A stretch of DNA of 5,445 bases from Verrucomicrobiota bacterium (GCA_003219945.1 QHQV01000057.1:1568-7012); one strand, 5' to 3'. Shown: positions 1 through 5,445, numbered from the stretch's first letter. Translations and numbers: made by a program. The notes: a model not told the origin generated them from the sequence alone.

Positions 1-715
1 CGGGAACTTTTGCCAGGAGCGGCTGATAGTTTTTGTGCACGCGCAGCAATTCTTCGCCGACCGTGATTGTCGACTCAGGTAGAGGCGAACTCGGTTTGAT
101 GTGCATTTCCTCGAACAAAACTTTTCGCGCCAGTGAGTAGCCATTGGTGTGCAGACCGTTGGAAGCGAGACCGAGAACGACGTCGCCGGGTTTGATCTTG
201 CTGCCATCGATCATTTTCGTCCGATCCACGACACCGACGATGCAGCCCGCGAGATCGTATTCACCCTTGCGATACATCCCGGGCATTTGCGCAGTTTCGC
301 CTCCCAGAAGTGCGCAGCCCGCGGCGCGACAGCCGCGGGATAGACCGCGAATTAATTGTTGGAACACGCGGGGCTCGAGTCTCTCACAGCCGATATAATC
401 GAGGAAGAAAAGCGGACGCGCGCCGAGAGCTGCAATGTCGTCGATGCAGTGGTTCACGAGATCCATGCCCACCGTGTCGTGCTTGTTCATGGCGAAGGCG
501 ATCTTCAATTTCGTGCCGACGCCATCGATGCTTGCAACGAGCACCGGTTCGCGCATCCCGGGAAAACTAGCGCGAAATAAGCCGCCGAACCCGCCGATTT
601 TCCCGAGCACCTGCGGGCTATGCGTTTGCCTAACGAGCGATTGTATTCCGCGTTTAAGTCGGTTTCCAAGATCAACGTCGACGCCCGCGCGAGCATAAGC
701 TTTTTTCAACGTCAT
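1..715 (-). CDS. purM: Phosphoribosylformylglycinamidine cyclo-ligase (AIR synthetase), partial, C-terminus outside window
   Basis: PurM uses ATP to close FGAM into 5-aminoimidazole ribonucleotide, step 5 of cytosolic IMP synthesis. My minus-strand translation from the ATG at 715-713 gives 238 residues before the window edge; the family is usually about 345 residues, so roughly two thirds is present. The start fits because the protein opens MTLKKAYARAGVDVDLGNRL, the normal PurM N-terminus. Family signatures seen are DGVGTK (about 64-69), ARPLFFLDY (99-107), LGGETAQMPGMY (137-148) and SNGLHTNGYSLAR (185-197). The reading frame is open with no frameshift and no odd insertions. The gene follows purF after 66 bp and is probably in the same transcript. 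No Shine-Dalgarno site is visible: the five bases before the ATG (ACGGT on the coding strand) directly abut a palindromic element, so initiation may be weak or may depend on translation of purF. Confidence 0.97.
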   Translation of the reverse strand, partial: MTLKKAYARAGVDVDLGNRLKRGIQSLVRQTHSPQVLGKIGGFGGLFRASFPGMREPVLVASIDGVGTKLKIAFAMNKHDTVGMDLVNHCIDDIAALGARPLFFLDYIGCERLEPRVFQQLIRGLSRGCRAAGCALLGGETAQMPGMYRKGEYDLAGCIVGVVDRTKMIDGSKIKPGDVVLGLASNGLHTNGYSLARKVLFEEMHIKPSSPLPESTITVGEELLRVHKNYQPLLAKVP

Positions 716-720
716 ACCGT

Positions 721-778
721 TGTAGGGCGACCGCTCGGGTTGCCAATTCGTTTCGGTGGGCGAAGCGCCTGCCCTGCA
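721..778. repeat. Palindromic double-hairpin element filling the purF-purM spacer
   Basis: This 58-bp element has near-perfect 8-bp inverted ends, TGTAGGGC (721-728) and GCCCTGCA (771-778), matching at 7 of 8 positions. Between them are two hairpins. The first is a 7-bp stem with one G-T pair, GGCGACC (726-732) with GGTTGCC (738-744) and a 5-base loop. The second is GGCG/CGCC (759-762/766-769) around AAG. The layout (TGTAG-type end, hairpin, spacer, hairpin, inverted end) matches the elements in purL and after the secreted-protein gene. It takes up nearly all of the 66 bp between the purF stop and the purM ATG, so the folded RNA would lie between two cistrons of the operon. A mobilised or miniature REP/MITE-like origin is inferred; no transposase is present. 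Confidence 0.7.
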
Positions 779-781
779 AAG

Positions 782-2284
782 TTATTTGAGGTCAGTGAAC
801 AACGTGGGCTGCGCTTCCTGATCGGCCAGCGCTTTGGCGCGCTGCTCGCGGCGTTCCATGATGAACTTGTCCAGCGCAGGATCAACAGGGAGGGGATAGT
901 CGCCGTTGAAACAAGCAAGGCAAAAACTGTTCAACGGTTTTCCCGTCGCGCGAACCATTCCTTCCACATCAAGATAACCGAGACTGTCCACACCAAGATA
1001 TTTGCAGATGTCTTCCATCGACATCTGGTTGGCGATTAATTTTTCAGGGTCAGGGAAATCTATGCCGTAATGGCAGGCAAACCGGTGTGGCGGGCAACTG
1101 ACGCGCATGTGAACTTCTTTTGCACCGGCCTCACGCAGGTTCACGACACGCGCACGCGAAGTCGTACCGCGGACGATTGAGTCGTCCACCACGACCACGC
1201 GTTTTCCCGCCACCATTTCCTTGATCAAATTCAATTTCACCCGCACGTCGAAATCGCGAATGAGCTGGCTCGGCTGTAAAAACGTGCGGCCGATGTAGTG
1301 GTTTCGAACGAACGCGTGCCCGAAAGGGATCTTTAGCTCTTCGGCAAAACCGAGCGCGGCGTAGTTACCGGAGTCGGGCACGGGCACAACGATGTCCGCC
1401 TTGACAGGAAATCTGCGTGCCAGTTCGCGTCCCATTTCCATTCGGACTTTTCCGACGTTAACGCCGCCCATGATGCTGTCCGGTCGCGCGAAATAAACGT
1501 ATTCGAACATGCAGAATGCGGGACGCTCATCCGGGAACGGCCGCTCCGAGCGCAATCCATTTTCATTGATAATCAATACTTCGCCCGGTTCGATTTCGCG
1601 GATGAACTCGGCGTGGATCAGATCGAACGCGCATGTTTCAGATGCGAGTACATATGCCCCATCGATTTTTCCGAGGGCAAGCGGCCGCCAGCCGAAAGGA
1701 TCGCGCACGGCGATGAGTTCGCGTTCGCTCATGATTAAGAGCGAAAACGCGCCCTCAACCCGGCGCAATGCCGCAAGGATATTTCCACCATTGTTAGAAG
1801 GCTGCGCTAGAAGATGCAAAATAATTTCGCTATCGGCAGTAGTCTGAAAAATGGAGCCTCGTCGTTCGAGCTCATCGCGCAGCATGTCGGCGTTAATTAG
1901 ATTTCCGTTATGCGCAATAGCCATCTGGCCGCGCACGCAATCGACCACGAAAGGTTGCGCATTCTTGATCGTGCTGGTGCCGGTCGTCGAATAACGCGTG
2001 TGCCCGAGCGCGCGTGTACCCTTCAGCTTTGCCAGTTCGTCCTGGCCAAAAACCTGCGACACCAGACCCATGTCCTTGTGCATGAGAAAGCTGGTCCGCG
2101 GCCCATTGCTTGTGACGATTCCGGCGCTCTCCTGTCCGCGGTGTTGCAACGCAAACAGACCATAATACGTCAGCACCGCGGCGTTCGGATGACCGAACAC
2201 GCCGAAAAGCCCGCACTCGTGCTTCGGCAAAACCGCCGAGTCTGGCAGTTGGTCCGGGTCCGGTCTGTTCGAGGGGCTAGTCAC
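782..2284 (-). CDS. purF: Amidophosphoribosyltransferase (glutamine PRPP amidotransferase)
   Basis: PurF makes 5-phosphoribosylamine from PRPP and glutamine, the committed first step of purine synthesis. The 500-residue protein has an N-terminal class II glutamine amidotransferase domain and a C-terminal phosphoribosyltransferase domain. The likely nucleophile is Cys24 in HECGLFGVF; the residues before it would be a cleaved propeptide, as in the Bacillus enzyme. Glutaminase motifs are LQHRGQESAGI (46-56), GHTRYSTTG (94-102) and AHNGNL (124-129). The PRPP loop is VVVVDDSIVRGTTS (363-376). Cys258, Cys404, Cys455 and Cys458 match the four 4Fe-4S ligands of the Bacillus-type enzyme in context and nearly in spacing, so an iron-sulfur protein is expected. 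The start is GTG; an in-frame TAA lies six codons upstream and no in-frame ATG lies between. The Shine-Dalgarno site is poor (GATGGA about 9 bases upstream). The gene lies 50 bp after purL in the same operon. Confidence 0.98.
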   Translation of the reverse strand: MTSPSNRPDPDQLPDSAVLPKHECGLFGVFGHPNAAVLTYYGLFALQHRGQESAGIVTSNGPRTSFLMHKDMGLVSQVFGQDELAKLKGTRALGHTRYSTTGTSTIKNAQPFVVDCVRGQMAIAHNGNLINADMLRDELERRGSIFQTTADSEIILHLLAQPSNNGGNILAALRRVEGAFSLLIMSERELIAVRDPFGWRPLALGKIDGAYVLASETCAFDLIHAEFIREIEPGEVLIINENGLRSERPFPDERPAFCMFEYVYFARPDSIMGGVNVGKVRMEMGRELARRFPVKADIVVPVPDSGNYAALGFAEELKIPFGHAFVRNHYIGRTFLQPSQLIRDFDVRVKLNLIKEMVAGKRVVVVDDSIVRGTTSRARVVNLREAGAKEVHMRVSCPPHRFACHYGIDFPDPEKLIANQMSMEDICKYLGVDSLGYLDVEGMVRATGKPLNSFCLACFNGDYPLPVDPALDKFIMERREQRAKALADQEAQPTLFTDLK

Positions 2285-2334
2285 ACCAAATAATCCATCA
2301 GATTAGCGTGGATTCAATCGCGCCTTTTGCACAT

Positions 2335-4731
2335 TCACAAGCTCGGAATGCGTTCGTCTTGTTCAACTGCACGACGGATCGCGTTCCACCACTCGTCGTG
2401 AATCTCGGTAACTCGCCAGCGGAAAGTTTGTTCGTCGATTCGAATTTGCAGTTCGTCGCCGCCGACTTTGCCCAGTTGCTGAAATGGAACGTCAAGCACG
2501 CGTAACATCGTGATTGCCTTGTCGAGGTTTTCGGGCGCGACCGAGATGACAATTCGAGACTGGGATTCGTTAAACAATACTCTAGCCGCTTCGCTGTGCG
2601 AAGCATCGGTGGGATTTGTTTCCTCAGCGCGCTTCACGTCGCCCACGGAGCGACGGCTACAGTCGATCTCTGCTCCAAACAATTCTTGAGGATTGAAACA
2701 GCATTCCGCAAGTGCGACGGCAAGTCCGCCTTCCGAGCAGTCGTGCGCGCTCTGCACTAGACCTTCGCGAATCAAATCGCGAACGGCATTTTGCACCTTG
2801 ATTTCATGTGCGAGATCGACGTCCAGTGGCGGACCGATTTTTAATCCGTGGCAAACCTTCAGATAACGCGAGCCGCCCAGGCTTGGAACCGCGGCGCCCT
2901 CGTCGCGGTATGTCGCCGCCCGGCGGCGGGCCGGCTGCACGCCGACGAGAAGAATTACGTCGCCTTCCTCTTTGAACCACTGCGTCGTAATATGCTTTTC
3001 ATCGTCAATCAGTCCGACCATCGCGATTGTTGGCGTTGGATCGACGACGCCGAGAGGGCTCTCATTGTACAACGAGACATTTCCGCCTGTAACAGGCGTT
3101 CCAAACGCGCGGCAGGCTTCAGACACGCCTTCAACAGCTTCACGTAATTGCCAGAAGTTATCCGGTTTGTACGGGTTGCCAAAATTCAAACAGTCCGTGA
3201 CGGCCAACGGCCGCGCGCCGGAGCAGGTGAGGTTGCGCGCCGCTTCAGCGACAGCGATTTTGCCACCCTCGCGCGGATCGAGTGCGCAATAGAGTGAATT
3301 ACAATCGGTGGTCGCGGCGAGAATTTTGTTCGCGTAACGAACGAGAAACACTGCGGCATCAGATCCGGGTTTAACAATCGTCCCGGTGCGAACTGTGTGG
3401 TCGTACTGCCGATACACCCAATTTTTGGAAGCAATTGTCGGATCGCGAAGAAGCTGTCGCAAGGATTCAACCGCAGAGGACGCAGAGTTCGCTAAAATTT
3501 TTTTTATCAACTCCGCGTCCTCTGCGCTCTCCGCGGTTAATTTTCGAGCTTCACGCGAGTAGAGCGGCGCCTCATCAACCAAGGCTTTCGCTGGAACTTC
3601 CGCTGCAATCGTGCCGTTGTTTCGGACGCGCATGATGCCGTCGCTCGTGACGCGGCCGATCTCCGCGCACGGCACGTCCCACTTGTCGAAGACCTGGCGA
3701 ACGACGTCTTCCCGGCCGCGCTTCGCAATAATCAACATGCGTTCCTGCGATTCGCTAAGCATGATTTCATACGGCGTCATGCCTGGCTCGCGTCGTGGTA
3801 CTTTGGCCAGATCGATTTCGATACCGCTACCTCCGCGGCTTGCAGTTTCGCACGTCGAACAAGTCAGACCTGCTGCTCCCATATCTTGAATTCCGGCAAC
3901 TGCGTCGTGAGCGATCAGTTCGAGGCATGCTTCGAGCAGCAATTTTTCCTTGAATGGATCGCCGACTTGCACCGCAGGACGATCCTCCGGCGACTGCTCG
4001 GTCAGTTCGCGGGAAGCAAACGCCGCGCCGCCGAGACCGTCACGACCTGTTTCAGCGCCGACGTAGAAAACGGGATTGCCCGCGCCTTCGGCAGTGCCGC
4101 GCGCGAGTTGTTCGTGGCGCAACACCCCGAGACAAAAAACGTTCACCAGCGGGTTGCCATTGAAACTCTCATCGAAATAAATCTCGCCACCGATGGTTGG
4201 AATCCCGACGCAGTTGCCGTAATGCGCGATACCCGAGACGACACCGGTGAAGAGCCGCCTATTGGCGGCGATGTTTGATGTTTGATGTTTGATGTTTGAT
4301 TGACTGATTGGCCCGAAACGTAGGGAATTTAGGCAAAACTCCGGCCGCGCGCCCATCGTAAAGATGTCACGAATAATTCCGCCAACTCCTGTGGCTGCGC
4401 CCTGAAAAGGCTCGATCGCGCTGGGATGATTATGGCTCTCAATTTTGAACGCGACAGCCCAGCCGTCGCCAATGTCGACCACACCCGCATTTTCTTCGCC
4501 GGCTTTGATCAGAATGTTCACGCCGGTCGTGGGAAACTTCTTCAGTTCCTTCCTTGAGTTTTTGTACGAGCAATGCTCGCTCCACATCACGGAAAAAATG
4601 CCGAGCTCGGTGAAATTCGGCTCGCGCCCGAGGATTTTCTTGATCCGCTCGAACTCTTCCGGCGTCAGGCCGTGTTGTTTGACCAGTTCGGGTGTAACAA
4701 CTGGATCCGCGTGCGACGCTGTGCGGTTCAT
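2335..4731 (-). CDS. purL: Phosphoribosylformylglycinamidine synthase, PurL subunit (short form), with repeat-derived loops
   Basis: PurL converts FGAR to FGAM with ATP and ammonia (step 4 of IMP synthesis). At 798 residues it is the short form that works with PurS and PurQ, and is about 55 residues longer than the roughly 740 I recall for Bacillus PurL. Signatures include [14 protein letters not shown] (47-60, catalytic His53), [20 protein letters not shown] (98-117), [16 protein letters not shown] (225-240), [12 protein letters not shown] (284-295), [12 protein letters not shown] (489-500), [14 protein letters not shown] (545-558) and [16 protein letters not shown] (661-676). Four variable loops are encoded by repeat-like DNA read in frame: residues 145-154, 398-422, 598-616 and 691-717. 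All conserved motifs remain intact and the frame is open, so the enzyme is probably functional. The ATG is the only plausible start, because the next Met (48) lies inside a conserved motif. It has no Shine-Dalgarno site and may be nearly leaderless. It is the first gene of the purL-purF-purM operon. Confidence 0.98.
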   Translation of the reverse strand: MNRTASHADPVVTPELVKQHGLTPEEFERIKKILGREPNFTELGIFSVMWSEHCSYKNSRKELKKFPTTGVNILIKAGEENAGVVDIGDGWAVAFKIESHNHPSAIEPFQGAATGVGGIIRDIFTMGARPEFCLNSLRFGPISQSNIKHQTSNIAANRRLFTGVVSGIAHYGNCVGIPTIGGEIYFDESFNGNPLVNVFCLGVLRHEQLARGTAEGAGNPVFYVGAETGRDGLGGAAFASRELTEQSPEDRPAVQVGDPFKEKLLLEACLELIAHDAVAGIQDMGAAGLTCSTCETASRGGSGIEIDLAKVPRREPGMTPYEIMLSESQERMLIIAKRGREDVVRQVFDKWDVPCAEIGRVTSDGIMRVRNNGTIAAEVPAKALVDEAPLYSREARKLTAESAEDAELIKKILANSASSAVESLRQLLRDPTIASKNWVYRQYDHTVRTGTIVKPGSDAAVFLVRYANKILAATTDCNSLYCALDPREGGKIAVAEAARNLTCSGARPLAVTDCLNFGNPYKPDNFWQLREAVEGVSEACRAFGTPVTGGNVSLYNESPLGVVDPTPTIAMVGLIDDEKHITTQWFKEEGDVILLVGVQPARRRAATYRDEGAAVPSLGGSRYLKVCHGLKIGPPLDVDLAHEIKVQNAVRDLIREGLVQSAHDCSEGGLAVALAECCFNPQELFGAEIDCSRRSVGDVKRAEETNPTDASHSEAARVLFNESQSRIVISVAPENLDKAITMLRVLDVPFQQLGKVGGDELQIRIDEQTFRWRVTEIHDEWWNAIRRAVEQDERIPSL
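2581..2661. repeat. 81-bp palindromic element read in frame within purL (27 codons)
   Basis: The ends are inverted copies, TCTAGCCG (2581-2588) and CGGCTACA (2654-2661), matching at 7 of 8. Next to one end is a perfect 7-bp hairpin, GCTTCGC/GCGAAGC (2588-2604) with a 3-base loop. Next to the other is GTCGC/GCGAC (2638-2654). The element is exactly 27 codons and encodes PurL residues 691-717, between GAEID and VLFNESQSR, where I recall only about six residues in Bacillus PurL. Its hairpin and end closely match 5344-5367 downstream of the secreted-protein gene: on the purL coding strand GCTTCGCACAGCGAAGC differs from the plus-strand GCTTGGCACAGCGAAGC by one base. Confidence 0.8.
2884..2939. repeat. 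GC-rich double-hairpin element read in frame within purL
   Basis: Imperfect inverted ends TGGAACCG (2884-2891) and CGGCTGCA (2932-2939) match at 6 of 8. They enclose two hairpins: CCGCGGCG/CGTCGCGG (2889-2896/2901-2908, 8 bp with one G-T pair) and CGCCGC/GCGGCG (2914-2919/2923-2928). The right end differs by one base from the CGGCTACA end of the elements at 2581-2661 and 5321-5367, so it looks like a diverged member of the same family. It encodes PurL residues 598-616, an Arg/Ala-rich stretch between the ILLVG strand and LGGSRYLK. I recall about six residues there in Bacillus PurL. Confidence 0.6.
3467..3540. repeat. Long imperfect inverted repeat read in frame within purL
   Basis: The arm 3473-3487 (GCAGAGGACGCAGAG) is the reverse complement of 3511-3525 at 14 of 15 positions. 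An outer AACC/GGTT pair (3469-3472/3535-3538) extends the symmetry across a bulge of about 9 bases. The centre is AT-rich and includes a run of eight T (3498-3505). It encodes PurL residues 398-422 ([11 protein letters not shown], then [14 protein letters not shown]), in the linker between the two halves of the protein just before [15 protein letters not shown]. That linker is variable and of similar length in Bacillus PurL from memory, so the repeat occupies the linker without clearly lengthening it. The sequence differs from the TGTAG-ended elements and is a second repeat type. Confidence 0.7.
4270..4300. repeat. 7-bp tandem repeat inside purL
   Basis: Four perfect tandem copies of GATGTTT (4270-4297) are followed by a partial GAT. 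On the purL strand they are read as [10 protein letters not shown] (residues 145-154), a seven-residue period (IKHQTSN) that appears because three 7-bp units equal seven codons. It lies between SLRFGPI and [16 protein letters not shown], about ten residues longer than the loop I recall in Bacillus PurL. Gain or loss of one unit would shift the reading frame; three units would keep it. Confidence 0.85.
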
Positions 4732-4740
4732 CTGAACAGT

Positions 4741-4769
4741 ATGTTAGTGGATTCGCGAGCCGCGCTCAA
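4741..4769 (-). promoter_or_regulatory. Possible sigma-70-type promoter for the purL-purF-purM operon
   Basis: On the minus strand, TTGAGC (4769-4764) and TAACAT (4746-4741) are separated by exactly 17 bp and each matches 4 of 6 consensus positions. Transcription starting about 7 bases downstream would begin near 4734, leaving a leader of only about three bases before the purL ATG at 4731. That agrees with the lack of a Shine-Dalgarno site. This is motif matching only, and a promoter farther upstream is possible. Confidence 0.35.
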
Positions 4770-4818
4770 TTATGTAACTCAGAAATGATTCGAATAGCGC
4801 GCGGTGAAACCAGTCAAA

Positions 4819-4839
4819 ACATAAAACGGACATAAAACG
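4819..4839. repeat. Two 10-bp direct repeats one helical turn apart, between purL and the secreted-protein gene
   Basis: ACATAAAACG occurs at 4819-4828 and again at 4830-4839, an 11-bp period. The second copy also belongs to a small hairpin, CGGAC/GTCCG (4827-4831/4839-4843). Direct repeats about one helical turn apart in a divergent intergenic region would suit a regulator binding site, but no known operator consensus is recognised. Confidence 0.4.
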
Positions 4840-4887
4840 TCCGCTCACCCCTTCAGTCACGAAACTGTGGGGTAAACCTAAAACAAC

Positions 4888-4894
4888 GAGGAGG
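4888..4894 (+). promoter_or_regulatory. Strong ribosome binding site for the small secreted protein
   Basis: GAGGAGG lies six bases before the GTG at 4901. It decides the start in favour of this GTG over the ATG at 4913, and is far stronger than anything seen before the pur genes. Confidence 0.8.
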
Positions 4895-4900
4895 CATAGA

Positions 4901-5257
4901 GTGAAGAGAACAATGATTGCTTTGGTCTGCGCTGCAGCTGCGCCATTGGCGTTTGCACAAACCAGCACGACCACGACCGAAGAAACAACGACAACGAACA
5001 AGCCGACAACCACGAGTGAAACAACTACCAGCACAACGTACGAGACCGGAACGGTAACTACGTATGAGCCCGGCAAGACGATCGTCGTCAGGGGCGAGCA
5101 GGGGCCTGTAAGTTTCGCTTTGGGCACGGCGGCGAACATCGTTGACGCGGCCGGCAAAGCTGTGTCAGCGCCGTTGCGATCCGGTCAAAGAGTCCGGGTT
5201 TATTACACGGGACCGACTGAGCATCGCACGGTTGAGCGTGTGATCGTCGAAGAATAA
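4901..5257 (+). CDS. Small secreted or periplasmic protein with Thr-rich linker and C-terminal beta-rich domain
   Basis: This 118-residue protein has no function I can name. It starts with a clear signal peptide: MKRT, a hydrophobic stretch, then the signal peptidase I-like site AFA|QT after about residue 19. Residues 20-48 are almost all Thr, Ser and Glu, a probably disordered linker. Residues 49-118 look like a small all-beta domain, with alternating strands such as GTVTTYEPGKTIVVRG, PVSFALG, AANIVDAAGKAV, GQRVRVYYTG and ERVIVEE; a small barrel or OB-like fold is a guess. The mature protein has no cysteine and no lipobox, so it should be soluble after export. The GTG start is chosen for the GAGGAGG site six bases upstream. 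It is divergent from purL, has its own terminator, and appears to be a single-gene unit unrelated to purine synthesis. Confidence 0.85.
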   Translation: MKRTMIALVCAAAAPLAFAQTSTTTTEETTTTNKPTTTSETTTSTTYETGTVTTYEPGKTIVVRGEQGPVSFALGTAANIVDAAGKAVSAPLRSGQRVRVYYTGPTEHRTVERVIVEE

Positions 5258-5278
5258 GCACAGCTAATTCGCAAATTG

Positions 5279-5319
5279 AGCTGCAGGATTCGCTCTGAAT
5301 CCTGCAGCTTTTTTCTTTA
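5279..5319 (+). terminator. Intrinsic terminator of the secreted-protein gene
   Basis: A perfect 13-bp stem, AGCTGCAGGATTC (5279-5291) with GAATCCTGCAGCT (5297-5309), closes a 5-base loop and runs directly into TTTTTT (5309-5314) and further T-rich sequence. It begins about 21 bases after the TAA of the small gene. The opposite strand lacks a T-tract after the stem, so it should act in the plus direction only. Confidence 0.93.
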
Positions 5320-5320
5320 T

Positions 5321-5367
5321 TGTCGCCTTACGAGCGACGGAGCGCTTGGCACAGCGAAGCGGCTACA
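5321..5367. repeat. Palindromic double-hairpin element downstream of the secreted-protein gene
   Basis: This roughly 47-bp element has a left end TGTCGCCT and a right end CGGCTACA that are inverted at 6 of 8 positions. It holds a 5-bp hairpin GTCGC/GCGAC (5322-5326/5334-5338) and a second one, GCTTGGC/GCGAAGC (5344-5350/5354-5360), with a single G-G mismatch. The order and sequences of both hairpins and of the CGGCTACA end match the element inside purL at 2581-2661, read on the purL coding strand. It lies between the terminator and the next gene. Confidence 0.65.
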
Positions 5368-5409
5368 CGATTTGCGTTTCGAACGCGCATCGCTGAGGTT
5401 TTGTTCCTC

Positions 5410-5445
5410 ATGGCTTTCGATCTGAAGGAGATTATCGCCTCGCGT
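5410..5445 (+). CDS. Start of an unrecognised gene, cut by the window edge
   Basis: An ATG at 5410 opens twelve codons, MAFDLKEIIASR, with no stop before the window ends. GAGG (5395-5398) lies 11 bases upstream as a weak Shine-Dalgarno site. The preceding gene ends in a strong terminator, so this gene probably has its own promoter in 5320-5394; I see no convincing one. Twelve residues are too few to name a family. Confidence 0.55.
   Translation, partial: MAFDLKEIIASR

Noticed and set aside
620..1039. Plus-strand open frame of 139 codons across the purM-purF junction
   Set aside because: It lies antisense to purM and the C-terminal part of purF, has no ribosome site, and its peptide looks like a shadow of well-supported genes.
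1910..2293. Plus-strand open frame of 127 codons
   Set aside because: It is fully antisense to the conserved glutaminase domain of purF and has no independent support.
2281..2298. Five-codon minus-strand frame (MDYLV) whose TGA overlaps the purF GTG
   Set aside because: A coupling leader was considered, but there is no Shine-Dalgarno site and such short frames arise by chance.
2292..2314. 6-bp hairpin (AATCCA/TGGATT) in the purL-purF spacer
   Set aside because: The stem is short and AT-rich, the loop is 11 bases and no T-tract follows, so it is not supported as a terminator or regulator.
3886..4278. Plus-strand open frame of 130 codons
   Set aside because: It is antisense to conserved purL motifs and ends at the tandem array; no recognisable domain.
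4744..5157. Minus-strand open frame of 137 codons with many valines
   Set aside because: The Val-rich part is the complement of the Thr-rich codons of the secreted protein, so it is a low-complexity shadow.
5374..5386. Small hairpin GCGTT/AACGC before the last gene
   Set aside because: A 5-bp stem with no T-tract and no similarity to the other elements; likely chance.
1..5445. CRISPR array, tRNA, rRNA, transposase or toxin-antitoxin genes
   Set aside because: No spaced direct repeats, RNA gene signatures or matching protein motifs were seen on either strand.

Overview
The window looks like chromosomal DNA from a moderately GC-rich bacterium. It holds a de novo purine operon on the minus strand (purL, then purF, then purM), a divergently transcribed small secreted protein, and the first codons of another gene. 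The short Bacillus-type PurL, the iron-sulfur type PurF, poor Shine-Dalgarno sites on the pur genes and many small palindromic repeats together suggest a soil Verrucomicrobiota-like organism. That placement is an inference from general resemblance and is not proven by the sequence.

Layout. Positions 1-715 (minus) carry the N-terminal two thirds of purM, cut by the window edge. A 66-bp spacer (716-781) is almost entirely one palindromic element. purF is 782-2284 (minus) with a GTG start. After a 50-bp spacer comes purL, 2335-4731 (minus). No terminator is visible between the three genes, so they are probably co-transcribed from a promoter close to the purL start codon. The 169-bp region 4732-4900 separates purL from a plus-strand gene (4901-5257) for a small exported Thr-rich protein. 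That gene ends in a strong intrinsic terminator (5279-5319). A palindromic element (5321-5367) follows, then the start of an unrecognised plus-strand gene (5410 onward).

How the genes work together. PurF makes 5-phosphoribosylamine from PRPP and glutamine (step 1 of IMP synthesis). PurL converts FGAR to FGAM (step 4), and PurM closes the imidazole ring to give AIR (step 5). A PurL of this size normally needs PurS and PurQ; neither is in the window.

The most interesting signal is inside purL. Four places that look like variable loops are occupied by repeat-like DNA read in frame: a TGTAGCCG-ended double-hairpin element (27 codons), a related GC-rich double-hairpin element (19 codons), a long imperfect inverted repeat (about 25 codons) and a 7-bp tandem array. 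Related double-hairpin elements also sit in the purF-purM spacer and after the small secreted gene. This resembles the in-frame palindromic elements known from Rickettsia, here apparently several times in one core metabolic gene.
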